This document shows, piece after piece, positions 1 to 6,595 of a DNA stretch of 12,520 nucleotides. The DNA is taken from contig DFBN01000086.1 of assembly GCA_002366635.1 (NCBI GenBank), forward strand, positions 1-12,520, given 5' to 3'. Made by a program: the position numbers and the translations under genes. Below the pieces are notes generated by a model, which worked only from the letters and a program-made list of their open reading frames with translations, did no database searches and was not told the DNA's origin. How positions within the stretch are numbered: the stretch's first letter is position 1; the number at the start of each line of letters is the position of its first letter. This stretch comes from Caldifarciminota bacterium UBA3079. GTDB lineage: Bacteria; Hydrothermota; Tepidihabitantia; Tepidihabitantales; Tepidihabitantaceae.

Positions 1-218
1 TAGAGCTTTTGCCAGTCGTCTCGGCTGATTCCGGCCTGGCGCAGTATTCGGGCGAGAAGCTCCCTGCCTATGTCTTTCTGATGCGGATTCGGAAGGCGCA
101 AAGTCCAGTTTCCTTTGACCATGAACTGGTGTTTTCCACCGGAATAGGGGCCTTCAAATCCCGTCTGCTTCAGATAGCGAACCAGGTCTTTGCGCTTGAC
201 CGGGCCGAAGCTGGGCAT
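1..218 (-). CDS. hicA: HicA-family mRNA interferase toxin (3' end cut by window edge)
   Basis: HicA toxins are small dsRBD-fold ribonucleases that cleave mRNA and are neutralised by HicB. The minus strand from an ATG at 218 stays open for 72 codons to the window edge. It shows the family layout: an N-terminal basic helix (VKRKDLVRYLKQTGF), the catalytic-His strand SGGKHQFM (His at residue 30), the strand WTLRLPNPHQKDIG, and a final helix rich in Leu, Arg and Ile. HicA proteins usually have 60-85 residues, so only the last few codons should be missing. The ATG shares one base with the hicB stop (TAATG), which implies translational coupling. The order is antitoxin then toxin, less common than hicAB but well known. 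Assignment rests on motif recognition; toxicity is inferred from the family. Confidence 0.88.
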   Translation of the reverse strand, partial: MPSFGPVKRKDLVRYLKQTGFEGPYSGGKHQFMVKGNWTLRLPNPHQKDIGRELLARILRQAGISRDDWQKL

Positions 219-460
219 TAGCTGACTTCAGCTACAGCCAGCTTGATACCGTCAACTACGGGCAGCGGGAGGTTTCTCGAAACCCGGAACAGAACCCATT
301 CTTCAAGAACGGTTTCCAGTTCGTCGCGACAGGCTTCAAGATTATCCGTATTGGCGTAGACACCCTGAAATTCCGGAATCTCTCCGTAGAAAGTGCCGTC
401 ATCCGTCAGGATTTCATACTTCGCCTTACGCATGGCGGCCCGGATGTAACTAGTCAACAT
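218..460 (-). CDS. hicB: HicB-family antitoxin
   Basis: This is the HicB antitoxin that binds and masks HicA, encoded directly upstream of it in one operon. The 80-residue product carries the HicB partial RNase H-like fold: AKYEILTDDGTFYGEIPEF, then GVYANTDNLEACRDELETVLEEW, ending with a PLPVVDGIKL segment. I chose ATG 460 because AGAGGAA at 466-472 lies 5 bases upstream. An in-frame ATG at 478 would add six residues but lies upstream of that SD and has no good SD of its own. No C-terminal HTH or ribbon-helix-helix domain is visible, so the usual route to autoregulation through HicB DNA binding is not obvious, although the promoter contains a perfect palindrome. Its stop overlaps the hicA start by one base. 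Confidence 0.9.
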   Translation of the reverse strand: MLTSYIRAAMRKAKYEILTDDGTFYGEIPEFQGVYANTDNLEACRDELETVLEEWVLFRVSRNLPLPVVDGIKLAVAEVS

Positions 461-497
461 TTTGGTTCCTCTTTTCATTCAGTTCACTGCTAAAGAC

Positions 498-526
498 AGT
501 TTAGCCGGAATCCGGCAAGATGTCAA
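498..526 (-). promoter_or_regulatory. hicBA promoter (TTGACA-17-TAAACT)
   Basis: Read on the minus strand, a perfect -35 box TTGACA lies at 526-521. A 17-base spacer follows, then TAAACT (4 of 6 matches to TATAAT) at 503-498. Transcription should start near 491, giving a leader of about 30 bases that contains the SD for hicB. The spacer carries a perfect palindrome listed separately. Confidence 0.75.
504..516. promoter_or_regulatory. Palindromic operator candidate in the hicBA promoter spacer
   Basis: GCCGGAATCCGGC is a perfect 6-1-6 inverted repeat lying wholly between the -35 and -10 boxes. A second, weaker repeat, CTAAA(5)TTTAG at 490-504, covers the -10 box and predicted start. Toxin-antitoxin operons are typically repressed by their own complex at such sites. 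Which protein binds is unknown, because this HicB shows no evident DNA-binding domain. Confidence 0.5.
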
Positions 527-716
527 GCGCTGTTAGCGGTTGGTGCCATTCTGTCACCATAAACGGTTGCATCCCAGGCGTTTCCCGGTAGAATTCTTGC
601 GTTACGAATCATCGTGAGTTGCGGCGGATGTATGCCGGATTGATTCGGATGGCTGGTAGAACCACGAATCGGGCAGGATATGGTGTCATTGTGGTTGTGG
701 GAAGCTTTCGTCTGCT

Positions 717-1019
717 ATGTTTGAGAAGGGTACTGGAAACCCGGAACTCGGAGGAAAACTCGCAGGGCTTACCTGGGGCATACTCATGGGCGTGCCGATA
801 GTCGGGATGATTGTCGTAATCATCATGGGCACAGCATCATTGGCACGAGAATTGGTTTTCTTGATTCTTTTTCTGGGCCTGGCAGCCGTCAACGGCGTGC
901 TCCACAGGAAGGACTGCGAGAAGTGCAAAATGCGGTTTGTCTGTCCCGGCAGCGCGGCGAAGAAGACCCTACGCAGCAGAAATGGGCGGTTGTCCCTAAT
1001 TTCCCGTTTCTACAATTGA
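717..1019 (+). CDS. Hypothetical small membrane protein with C-x2-C-x5-C motif
   Basis: I do not recognise this 100-residue protein. Two hydrophobic stretches (about residues 18-41 and 46-63) would form a membrane hairpin. They are followed by a basic tail containing KDCEKCKMRFVCPGS, with cysteines at 67, 70 and 76, which could bind a metal or be redox-active. The frame has sensible codon use and the two-helix-plus-Cys-tail layout is not what a random frame gives, so I favour a real gene. Support is incomplete: there is no clear SD before ATG 717 and no convincing promoter. The frame stays open upstream to 660 without another ATG, GTG or TTG and would encode a Cys-rich CHCGCGK stretch just before the Met. 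It stands alone between hicBA and the secreted-protein gene. Confidence 0.5.
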   Translation: MFEKGTGNPELGGKLAGLTWGILMGVPIVGMIVVIIMGTASLARELVFLILFLGLAAVNGVLHRKDCEKCKMRFVCPGSAAKKTLRSRNGRLSLISRFYN

Positions 1020-1200
1020 GTCAAGCTTCTGCTCGAGTCTGCCTTGACCCAGCCGATATCTTGCGTCAAGCGTGAGACTTTGGGCCTGAGGGTTAGGGAA
1101 TGACAGCGGCCTTACGAGTGGATTGCATCAAAAAATTTTCCGGCTAGGATGAGGAAAAGTTTTCTCTGAAACTGTAGTCCAGGTGGACTTAGTATCAAGC
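1020..1200. other. Intergenic stretch with one AT-rich inverted repeat
   Basis: I see no gene here. The only structure noted is TTTTCC at 1136-1141 facing GGAAAA at 1153-1158 across an 11-base loop, flanked by A and T runs. It lies about 60 bases upstream of the next promoter and could be a regulator site or nothing. No terminator with a clear stem and T-tail is visible for the gene ending at 1019. Confidence 0.4.
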
Positions 1201-1228
1201 TTGACATTATGTCTGACGGTTTTATATT
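1201..1228 (+). promoter_or_regulatory. Promoter of the secreted-protein gene (TTGACA-16-TATATT)
   Basis: A perfect -35 TTGACA at 1201-1206 is followed by a 16-base spacer and TATATT (5 of 6) at 1223-1228. A perfect 10-base palindrome, TCAAGCTTGA at 1195-1204, overlaps the -35 box and is an operator candidate. A consensus TATAAT also occurs at 1250-1255 but lacks a good -35, so it may be a weaker second start. The main start would leave a leader of about 55 bases. Confidence 0.7.
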
Positions 1229-1259
1229 ACTTGTCGAGCGGTAATTAGTTATAATAAAC

Positions 1260-1279
1260 GGTTCTGTAAAACAGAAACC
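1260..1279 (+). promoter_or_regulatory. 5' UTR hairpin just before the SD
   Basis: GGTTCTGT at 1260-1267 can pair with ACAGAAACC at 1271-1279 around an AAA loop, with one bulged base. It ends two bases before the SD AAGGAGGT (1282-1289). A hairpin in this position may stabilise the mRNA or affect ribosome access. Function is inferred from position only. Confidence 0.45.
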
Positions 1280-1289
1280 ATAAGGAGGT

Positions 1290-3116
1290 ATGATGATAGC
1301 AATCATCGTCGCAATAGCTCTGACGGCAATGACCCCTCTGGGCGGAGTCCAAACTCCCACGAGCCCACCGGTCTGGGGCGGCGGCGGCCCTGATGAGTAC
1401 GGTTACCGGTGGCTGGATTCTGATACCACCTGTCCGGGTGCGCCAACTTACAACTGGGTTGAAATCAAAGGCGTCGGCACCCAGGTAACTGGCCTTGGTG
1501 ATGACAATGTTGTCGGCCCGTTTGCACTCGGGTTTGACTTCCCGTACTACTGGTATCTGGTAAGCCAGATTTATGTCGGGTCGAACGGCTATATCGCATT
1601 TCATGACAATGCGCTTGACGCCAGCCCGTTCCAGCATATGCCGAATCCTGAGCGGCCCAATAATCTATTGGCGCCGATCATGAGCGACATCGACATGAGT
1701 GCCGGTGGCACTATATGGTATTGGACCAACAGCGCTAGCGATACATTTATCGTGGAGTACGACAGTTGTCCGTTCTGGAACACTGGTGGCAATAACACAT
1801 TCGAGATTATCATCTCACGGCCTGATTCTGCGATTACCTTCCAGTATAAGGAGCAGTCAGGTCAGCCTTATAACGGCTGGGCACCAGACAATAATCAGAC
1901 CGGGATTGAGAATGTCGGCGGTAATATCGGGCTTTCCTACCTTTCCGGCACGATTCCACCCGGGAACATGTATCATCCCGAACTGGCGATTCTATTCTTC
2001 CCGCCCGAATCCAGTTCCATGGAAGTGCATGATGCCGGGATTCGCAATGCGATGAATGACCGCAACGGCGGCATCTTCGTGCTCAACGGACAGCCGGTTA
2101 CGCTCTGGGGTGTTGCCAAGAATTTCGGCAACCAAGTAGAGTCCGAGTTCAAATCGTTTGTCAAGGTGAAACGGACATCCGGTTCAGTCCTTTTCTACGA
2201 TTCCATCGCTACCACGGTGACAAATCCGGGTGATATCGACTCGCTGGTATTTACCAATACCTGGACCCCTTCAAGTAATGGCACATTTATCATTGAGATT
2301 TATACCGTCCTGCCAGGCGATGTATTTCCGCCAAACGACACTGCAAAAGTTGAGGTTCATGTACTCACCCTACCCGCTACTCTGACATATGATAAAGGCA
2401 CACCAGATGCTTATTACAGCTGGAACGGCCCGGGCGGATATGGCAACCGTTTCGTCCCGCCGATTTATCCCTGCAATATCACCGGCATCCGGATGAATAG
2501 CCAGTCAGCAACCGGGGTTCAGTGCGCATTCGGCCTTTTTGACGACAATGGCCAAGGTGGAAGTCCGGGTGATACCCTCTATATTACGACTGTCAGTGTA
2601 AGCACACCTCAGTGGTACACGGTTAATCTGCCAAGTCCTGTCACAATCAGTGAAGGCGCATTCTTTGTCGGTGCGATGTCAGCGGTGTCAAGTGACCCGT
2701 CGTTCGGCATGGACTCAATACCGCCGATTTCGGGTCAGAGCTGGGAATACACTGGGGTCTGGGCACCGAGCCGTGACCTCTGGGTCCGTGATGCCTGCAT
2801 GAATGCAATGGTTGTAGCTACTGGTATCAACGAATGGATTGGGCCGGTACCGGTTCCGGCACCATTAGGAATTGATGTCAGGCCGAATCCGTTCGGCAAC
2901 AGTGCCAGAATCAAGCTGGTAAACCCGTGTGGTAATGAGAAGGCAATCGAAATCTACGATGCGACCGGTAGCCTCGTGCGGAACCTCGAGTTGGTTCATG
3001 GCAAAGCGATGTTTGACCGCACTAATAAAGCGGGTCAGGTCCTGGCAGATGGTATTTACTTTGCCCGTCTGCCCGGGTCTTCTTCACCGGTTGCCAAACT
3101 AATCATCACCCACTAG
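1290..3116 (+). CDS. Secreted multidomain beta-sandwich protein with Por/T9SS-type C-terminal sorting tail
   Basis: This 608-residue protein is probably exported and surface-attached or released. Residues 1-20 are a hydrophobic signal-like segment. Residues 60-240 resemble the adhesin-type module of FCB secreted proteins (VGSNGYIAF, PNNLLAPIMSDID, GGTIWYW, FEIIISRPDSAITFQYK, TGIENVGG). Residues 245-358 look like a CARDB/Ig-like module (GVAKNFGN, PPNDTAKVEV). Residues 364-511 form another beta-sandwich. Residues 527-608 match a T9SS type A/FlgD-like tail: GIDVRPNPFG, IEIYDATGSLVRNL, the ADGIYFARL strand, and VAKLIITH at the end. A TAA at 1281-1283 blocks any upstream start. The SD AAGGAGGT almost touches ATG 1290, so ATG 1293 may be used. 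The signal segment lacks the usual basic n-region. It is flanked by its own promoter and terminator, so monocistronic. The ligand or function is unknown. Confidence 0.87.
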   Translation: MMIAIIVAIALTAMTPLGGVQTPTSPPVWGGGGPDEYGYRWLDSDTTCPGAPTYNWVEIKGVGTQVTGLGDDNVVGPFALGFDFPYYWYLVSQIYVGSNGYIAFHDNALDASPFQHMPNPERPNNLLAPIMSDIDMSAGGTIWYWTNSASDTFIVEYDSCPFWNTGGNNTFEIIISRPDSAITFQYKEQSGQPYNGWAPDNNQTGIENVGGNIGLSYLSGTIPPGNMYHPELAILFFPPESSSMEVHDAGIRNAMNDRNGGIFVLNGQPVTLWGVAKNFGNQVESEFKSFVKVKRTSGSVLFYDSIATTVTNPGDIDSLVFTNTWTPSSNGTFIIEIYTVLPGDVFPPNDTAKVEVHVLTLPATLTYDKGTPDAYYSWNGPGGYGNRFVPPIYPCNITGIRMNSQSATGVQCAFGLFDDNGQGGSPGDTLYITTVSVSTPQWYTVNLPSPVTISEGAFFVGAMSAVSSDPSFGMDSIPPISGQSWEYTGVWAPSRDLWVRDACMNAMVVATGINEWIGPVPVPAPLGIDVRPNPFGNSARIKLVNPCGNEKAIEIYDATGSLVRNLELVHGKAMFDRTNKAGQVLADGIYFARLPGSSSPVAKLIITH

Positions 3117-3130
3117 GGTAAAGGTTCTTT

Positions 3131-3168
3131 AGTAGGGGCACGGCATACCGCGCCCCTACTTCTTTATT
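3131..3168 (+). terminator. Intrinsic terminator between convergent genes
   Basis: AGTAGGGGC at 3131-3139 pairs with GCCCCTACT at 3152-3160. Three further pairs (CGG/CCG) lie inside an A-C mismatch, and TTCTTTATT follows. It ends the secreted-protein transcript. On the minus strand the mismatch becomes a G-U pair, so the stem is stronger there, but no T-run follows; it may still slow transcription leaving recO. The T-tail overlaps the recO stop codon. Confidence 0.75.
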
Positions 3169-3943
3169 CAAACGCATTCCAGTTAAAAGAATTAAGCAGC
3201 AGCGGGTCGATATGGGCTGAGACAAACTGGAGAATCAGACTAAGCTGTTCTTCTGCCGGTGGTGACTCTGCAATTTCTTTTACCGGTGTATAAAGCAGAT
3301 AGACCAAGTCTTGAAGCTGTTCTCTTTTGATGCTTTTGCCGCTTGCACCTTGGCCGCATTCAGAGCAGAACACACCGCCTTGCTCAGGGTCAAACACGCA
3401 ACTCTTATCTTTATTGATTGGCCGGTGGCAGCGCAGGCATCGGCGCAGTTCGGGCCTGAACCCGAGAAAGCTTGTGGCCTTGAGCAGAAATGAACCGACC
3501 AAGGCGGGGAAATGGCTGTCTGCAGTTTCAAGTGCTGCCAGATAGGCGATAGTCAAGCGGTAAACCCGCGGGGCAGGGTTATGAGGTTTAACTGTTCTGA
3601 GCAGGAATTCGGCGAGCTGTTCTGCGGCAAGGAAGCGGGTAGAATTCATGGTCAGTTCTGGGAAGCTACGCACCAGTTCGGCATCAGAAATGGTATATAT
3701 TGTTTTCATCTGGTGGTAATAGTAGATTATCTTTGAGACCGCAAACTGCTCAAGCCCGGCACCGAATTTGCTTCTCGGACCGCGGGCGCCTTTGGCAAGG
3801 CAGGTCAGTTTGCCAGTATCAAAAGAGAAGAATGTAACAAGTTTGCTTGTTTCCCTGGTCCTGGTGGTGCGGAGGCAAATAGCTTCGGTGCGAACAATCC
3901 TGCGTCCAATCGCAGTGCTGTCAGTCTTCGCTGCGGATTTCAC
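3164..3943 (-). CDS. recO: DNA repair protein RecO
   Basis: RecO acts with RecF and RecR in recombinational repair, annealing single strands and helping load RecA at gaps. The N-terminal OB-fold is visible in TEAICLRTTRTRETSKLVTF and GKLTCLAKGARGPRSKFG. The helical middle follows, and the zinc-binding Cys pairs are CLRC and CSEC (Cys 169, 172, 193 and 196 counting from the GTG start). The usual SFLLKATSFLGFRPEL-type helix precedes the first pair. I chose GTG 3943 because GAGGAA at 3951-3956 sits 7 bases upstream. An in-frame TTG at 3970 would add nine residues with no family support. At 259 residues it has normal length. It overlaps the upstream CNNM gene by 23 bases and is the last gene of the phoH operon. 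Confidence 0.93.
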   Translation of the reverse strand: MKSAAKTDSTAIGRRIVRTEAICLRTTRTRETSKLVTFFSFDTGKLTCLAKGARGPRSKFGAGLEQFAVSKIIYYYHQMKTIYTISDAELVRSFPELTMNSTRFLAAEQLAEFLLRTVKPHNPAPRVYRLTIAYLAALETADSHFPALVGSFLLKATSFLGFRPELRRCLRCHRPINKDKSCVFDPEQGGVFCSECGQGASGKSIKREQLQDLVYLLYTPVKEIAESPPAEEQLSLILQFVSAHIDPLLLNSFNWNAFE

Positions 3944-4889
3944 CGACAAGTTCCTCGAGTATGTCTTCAAGGGTTACGATACCGGTAACCCTGTTTGATT
4001 CGTCGGTTACAACTGCAATATGTTCCCCGCGGTGCTTCATCTTTTCGAGCACTTCCATAACCCGGGCGCCTTCTGCGACTTTTTGTATCGGTCGGATATT
4101 AGGCCGCCACGATGCTAGCAGGTCTTTTGCAAAGATGACGCCTGTAATATTTGTCTTTTCGCCTTGATAAACCGGAATCCGGGAAAAACCGTGCTCTTCG
4201 ATTACCATCAGAATGTCCTTAAGCACAGCTTGGCAGGGCACAGATTTGACCTGTTCAATCGGGATTGCGGCTTCTTCAACCTTCATCCCGGAGAATCTGA
4301 ACAAACGGGCCACCATATTGCTGATCGACTGACCTGGAGACGGGACGTGCTTATAGTATTGGCCGTTGCTTCGCTCGCGCTGACGCATCGCCGACAAGAA
4401 ATCCTGGCGGGTGAGTGATAATTTCGCTGAGGAACGGGCAAAAGGGGTGGCAAAGAGACGGGCAATACCTTCAAGCACCAGGGTTACCGGCGCGAATAAT
4501 GCAAAGCTTGTAGCCAAAGGTACCGACGAGTAGCGCAGCCATCGGTTCGGCCCTGCTTGGGCAAATGACTTGGGCAGAAACTCTCCAAAAAGAAGCGTCA
4601 GAATGACGACTGTTATTATTGCAAAACCAGCATAAGCCGGGCCGAACCTTATGGCAAGAAAGCTGGAAAAGAACATTGTTGCAAAGACGTTGCACAGGTT
4701 GGTACCTACCAGAGTGGTAATAACCGTGAGCTCTTGCCGGTTAAGCAGACGCAATGCCATTTTAGCACCGGAAAGCCGGTGATATGACCAGGTTGCTAAT
4801 CTTATCCATTGGGCCTGATAGACCGCGGTTTCCGAACCCGAGAAGAACCCGGAGGCAAGAATCAGAACCAGGCCGGCAATAAGCTCCAT
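3921..4889 (-). CDS. CNNM/DUF21-CBS transporter, short form lacking the CorC_HlyC domain
   Basis: This is a membrane protein of the CNNM/CorC (often called hemolysin-like) family, whose studied members move Mg2+ or other divalent cations. The 322 residues comprise a DUF21 transmembrane domain (about 1-150) with FSGSETA (16-22), GTNLCNV (62-68) and FGEFLPKS (101-108). Two CBS domains follow (about 213-262 and 268-318), ending in TGIVTLEDILEELVGEI. The protein stops right after the second CBS domain, whereas its upstream neighbour continues into a CorC_HlyC domain. The linker before the first CBS domain lacks the MTPR motif seen in the neighbour. The start is one base after the neighbour's stop. 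The two may form a heterodimer (inference). Substrate cannot be read from sequence. Confidence 0.88.
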   Translation of the reverse strand: MELIAGLVLILASGFFSGSETAVYQAQWIRLATWSYHRLSGAKMALRLLNRQELTVITTLVGTNLCNVFATMFFSSFLAIRFGPAYAGFAIITVVILTLLFGEFLPKSFAQAGPNRWLRYSSVPLATSFALFAPVTLVLEGIARLFATPFARSSAKLSLTRQDFLSAMRQRERSNGQYYKHVPSPGQSISNMVARLFRFSGMKVEEAAIPIEQVKSVPCQAVLKDILMVIEEHGFSRIPVYQGEKTNITGVIFAKDLLASWRPNIRPIQKVAEGARVMEVLEKMKHRGEHIAVVTDESNRVTGIVTLEDILEELVGEIRSED

Positions 4890-4890
4890 A

Positions 4891-6138
4891 TTATCCCGCC
4901 TTTTTTATTAACACCTTTTCCAGCTTGTTGCCGTCAACTTCCTGAACAACGCACTCCAGGCCATTGACCGTAATTCGGTCACCTTTGACCGCCAGCCGGC
5001 CGAGCCGTTCTTGGATATAACCGGAAAGTCTTTCTTGTTCGATGCCTTCGAATGCGCCTCGAAAGAGCCGGTTCAAGGTAGCGATATCAACTTCGCCTTC
5101 TACGATATAGCTGTGAGGACCCTGCTTGAAATAAGGCAATTCACGCGCAGCGTTATCAAACTCGTCGGTGATTTCGCCGAGTATCGCTTCAAGCACATCC
5201 TCCAGGGTTACAAGACCCGCGGTCTGACCGAATTCATCCACTACCACTGCCGTATGCGAACCCTTTTTGCGTAACTCATCGAGCAATGGCGGCAGTTTTT
5301 TGGCCTCGGGCACAAAATAGGCCGGCCGCATAATCTTTTCTACCGGGCTATTGTCGTCCCGCACAGTCAGAAATTCCTTGGCATAGGCAATGCCGATGAT
5401 ATTGTCCACTGTTTGGTTGTAAACCGGCAGCCTTGAAAGGCCGTGTTTCAGGCAAGTCGCCGCGGCATTTCTAATCGTGGTCTGCTTATCCAGGCATACC
5501 ATATCGATTCTCGGGGTCATCACTTCAGAAACAGTGCGCTCTTCAAGTCCGACAAGATTCCAGAGGATTTCTTCTTCACGCTTCGTAATCACACCCCGTT
5601 TTCTTCCGTGTTTAATCATTGTATGGAGTTCCTCTTCGGTCAGGTATGCTGGTTCACGCAAGTGGGGCGAGAACGCCGAACCTATCTTGGTTAGAACCAG
5701 AACCGCGGGTGAAAGGATTGCCCGCACTGTACCCAGGATAGCCCCAGAGAACCGGACAAAGGATTCCGGTTTGCGGGTCGCCATCACTTTGGGTGTAACT
5801 TCACCGAAAACAAGCAAAGCTCCGGTCATCACCAGACCGCCGACTCCAAGGTAAACCCCTGGTTTCTGTCCGATATGACTGGTGTATGCGATGACCGCCA
5901 AGGTAAAAAGCGACGATGCGGTAATATTCACCAGGAGATTTGCGAGTAGGATTGTCCCGAGCAGACGGGTCGGCTTTGCAAGAAAATTCTCAACCCTTCG
6001 AGCGTTTTTGGGATTTGTTTCCTTGAGACGGTCCCGCTTCGCATGGGTCAGAGAAAAGAGCGCAGTCTCAGAACCGGAAAAGAGCGCAGAAAAGAACAGT
6101 AGCACCGCAATTACGACCAGATACCAGAACCAGCTCAT
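4891..6138 (-). CDS. CNNM/CorC (HlyC/CorC) family transporter, full length
   Basis: This 415-residue inner-membrane protein is a probable divalent-cation transporter. The DUF21 membrane domain (about 1-155) holds FSGSETALFSL (20-30), LANLLVN (65-71) and FGEVTPK (111-117). The cytoplasmic helix leads into MTPRIDM (207-213). CBS1 is about 208-260, CBS2 about 268-323 (TAVVVDEFGQTAGLVTLEDVLEAILGEI), and the CorC_HlyC domain spans 338-412 with SYIVEGEVDIATLNRLF. It corresponds in position to ybeX/corC next to ybeY and phoH in E. coli. The start ATG has no good SD. It overlaps by one base (TGATG) the stop of a possible 18-codon ORF, and an in-frame TGA lies two codons upstream, so the start cannot be much earlier. 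Coupled translation is likely. Confidence 0.92.
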   Translation of the reverse strand: MSWFWYLVVIAVLLFFSALFSGSETALFSLTHAKRDRLKETNPKNARRVENFLAKPTRLLGTILLANLLVNITASSLFTLAVIAYTSHIGQKPGVYLGVGGLVMTGALLVFGEVTPKVMATRKPESFVRFSGAILGTVRAILSPAVLVLTKIGSAFSPHLREPAYLTEEELHTMIKHGRKRGVITKREEEILWNLVGLEERTVSEVMTPRIDMVCLDKQTTIRNAAATCLKHGLSRLPVYNQTVDNIIGIAYAKEFLTVRDDNSPVEKIMRPAYFVPEAKKLPPLLDELRKKGSHTAVVVDEFGQTAGLVTLEDVLEAILGEITDEFDNAARELPYFKQGPHSYIVEGEVDIATLNRLFRGAFEGIEQERLSGYIQERLGRLAVKGDRITVNGLECVVQEVDGNKLEKVLIKKAG

Positions 6139-6194
6139 CAGTTGTCAGGAAGGTTTTGTCCGGACGGAGGTTTATCCGCCTCCTCAGTGTCCAT
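6138..6194 (-). CDS. Possible 18-codon leader ORF before the CNNM gene
   Basis: An ATG at 6194 opens an 18-codon acidic, Pro-containing frame (MDTEEADKPP...) ending in TGA that overlaps the CNNM start codon (TGATG). This fills the only sizeable gap inside the operon. GGAGG within it (minus strand 6183-6179) can pair with CCTCC (6170-6166). The frame has no clear SD of its own. It may couple translation of the transporter to ybeY or respond to a signal, or it may be chance. Confidence 0.3.
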   Translation of the reverse strand: MDTEEADKPPSGQNLPDN

Positions 6195-6202
6195 AGTTAT
6201 AT

Positions 6203-6595
6203 TTACAGATACTTCGCATAAAGGGCCGGCATCTGTTGGTGGTTGAACCCGAACAGGTGGAAGCATCCATGCAGAACCAAATGTTGGATTTCGTCATAAT
6301 AGCTCAGCCCGTTCTGTTTTGCCTGGAGTCTTGCCTGGTCACGGGATACATAGACCTCGCCCAGCACCTTTGCCGAATTATCCGGGTCAGTAAAACCTAA
6401 TGGGAAAGCAAGCACATCAGTAGGCCGGTTGCGTTTGAGAAATTTGAGGTTGAGTTCCTGAACTTTCCGGTTGTTGACAAAAACAATATTGATAACGGTT
6501 CTATTCATCGGGAAGTCTCGGGACAGCCGCCGGACCAATTTCTTGATGTCGGTCCGGATGTGCTGGTCCCGGGTATTCAAGATTTCAGCTTTCAT
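6203..6595 (-). CDS. ybeY: Endoribonuclease YbeY (rRNA maturation factor)
   Basis: YbeY is a zinc-dependent endoribonuclease needed for 16S rRNA 3' maturation and late ribosome quality control. The 130-residue product shows [15 protein letters not shown], then TDVLAFPL (family TDVLSFP), LGEVYVS, and the metal site H109-GCF-H113-LFGFN-H119, matching the H-x3-H-x5-H signature. Deviations are Asn in place of the usual Asp before the third His, and an early C-terminus. I chose ATG 6595, overlapping the phoH end by 11 bases, because MKAEILNT fits the family N-terminus. In-frame ATGs at 6607 and 6631 would only add residues encoded within phoH. The overlap suggests coupled translation with phoH, the classical neighbour. 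Confidence 0.92.
   Translation of the reverse strand: MKAEILNTRDQHIRTDIKKLVRRLSRDFPMNRTVINIVFVNNRKVQELNLKFLKRNRPTDVLAFPLGFTDPDNSAKVLGEVYVSRDQARLQAKQNGLSYYDEIQHLVLHGCFHLFGFNHQQMPALYAKYL

Noticed and set aside
9..221. A 70-codon + strand frame at the left edge.
   Set aside because: It is antisense to the clear HicA coding sequence.
619..801. A 60-codon + strand frame overlapping the small membrane-protein gene.
   Set aside because: There is no SD or recognisable domain, and it runs out of phase through the better-supported frame starting at 717.
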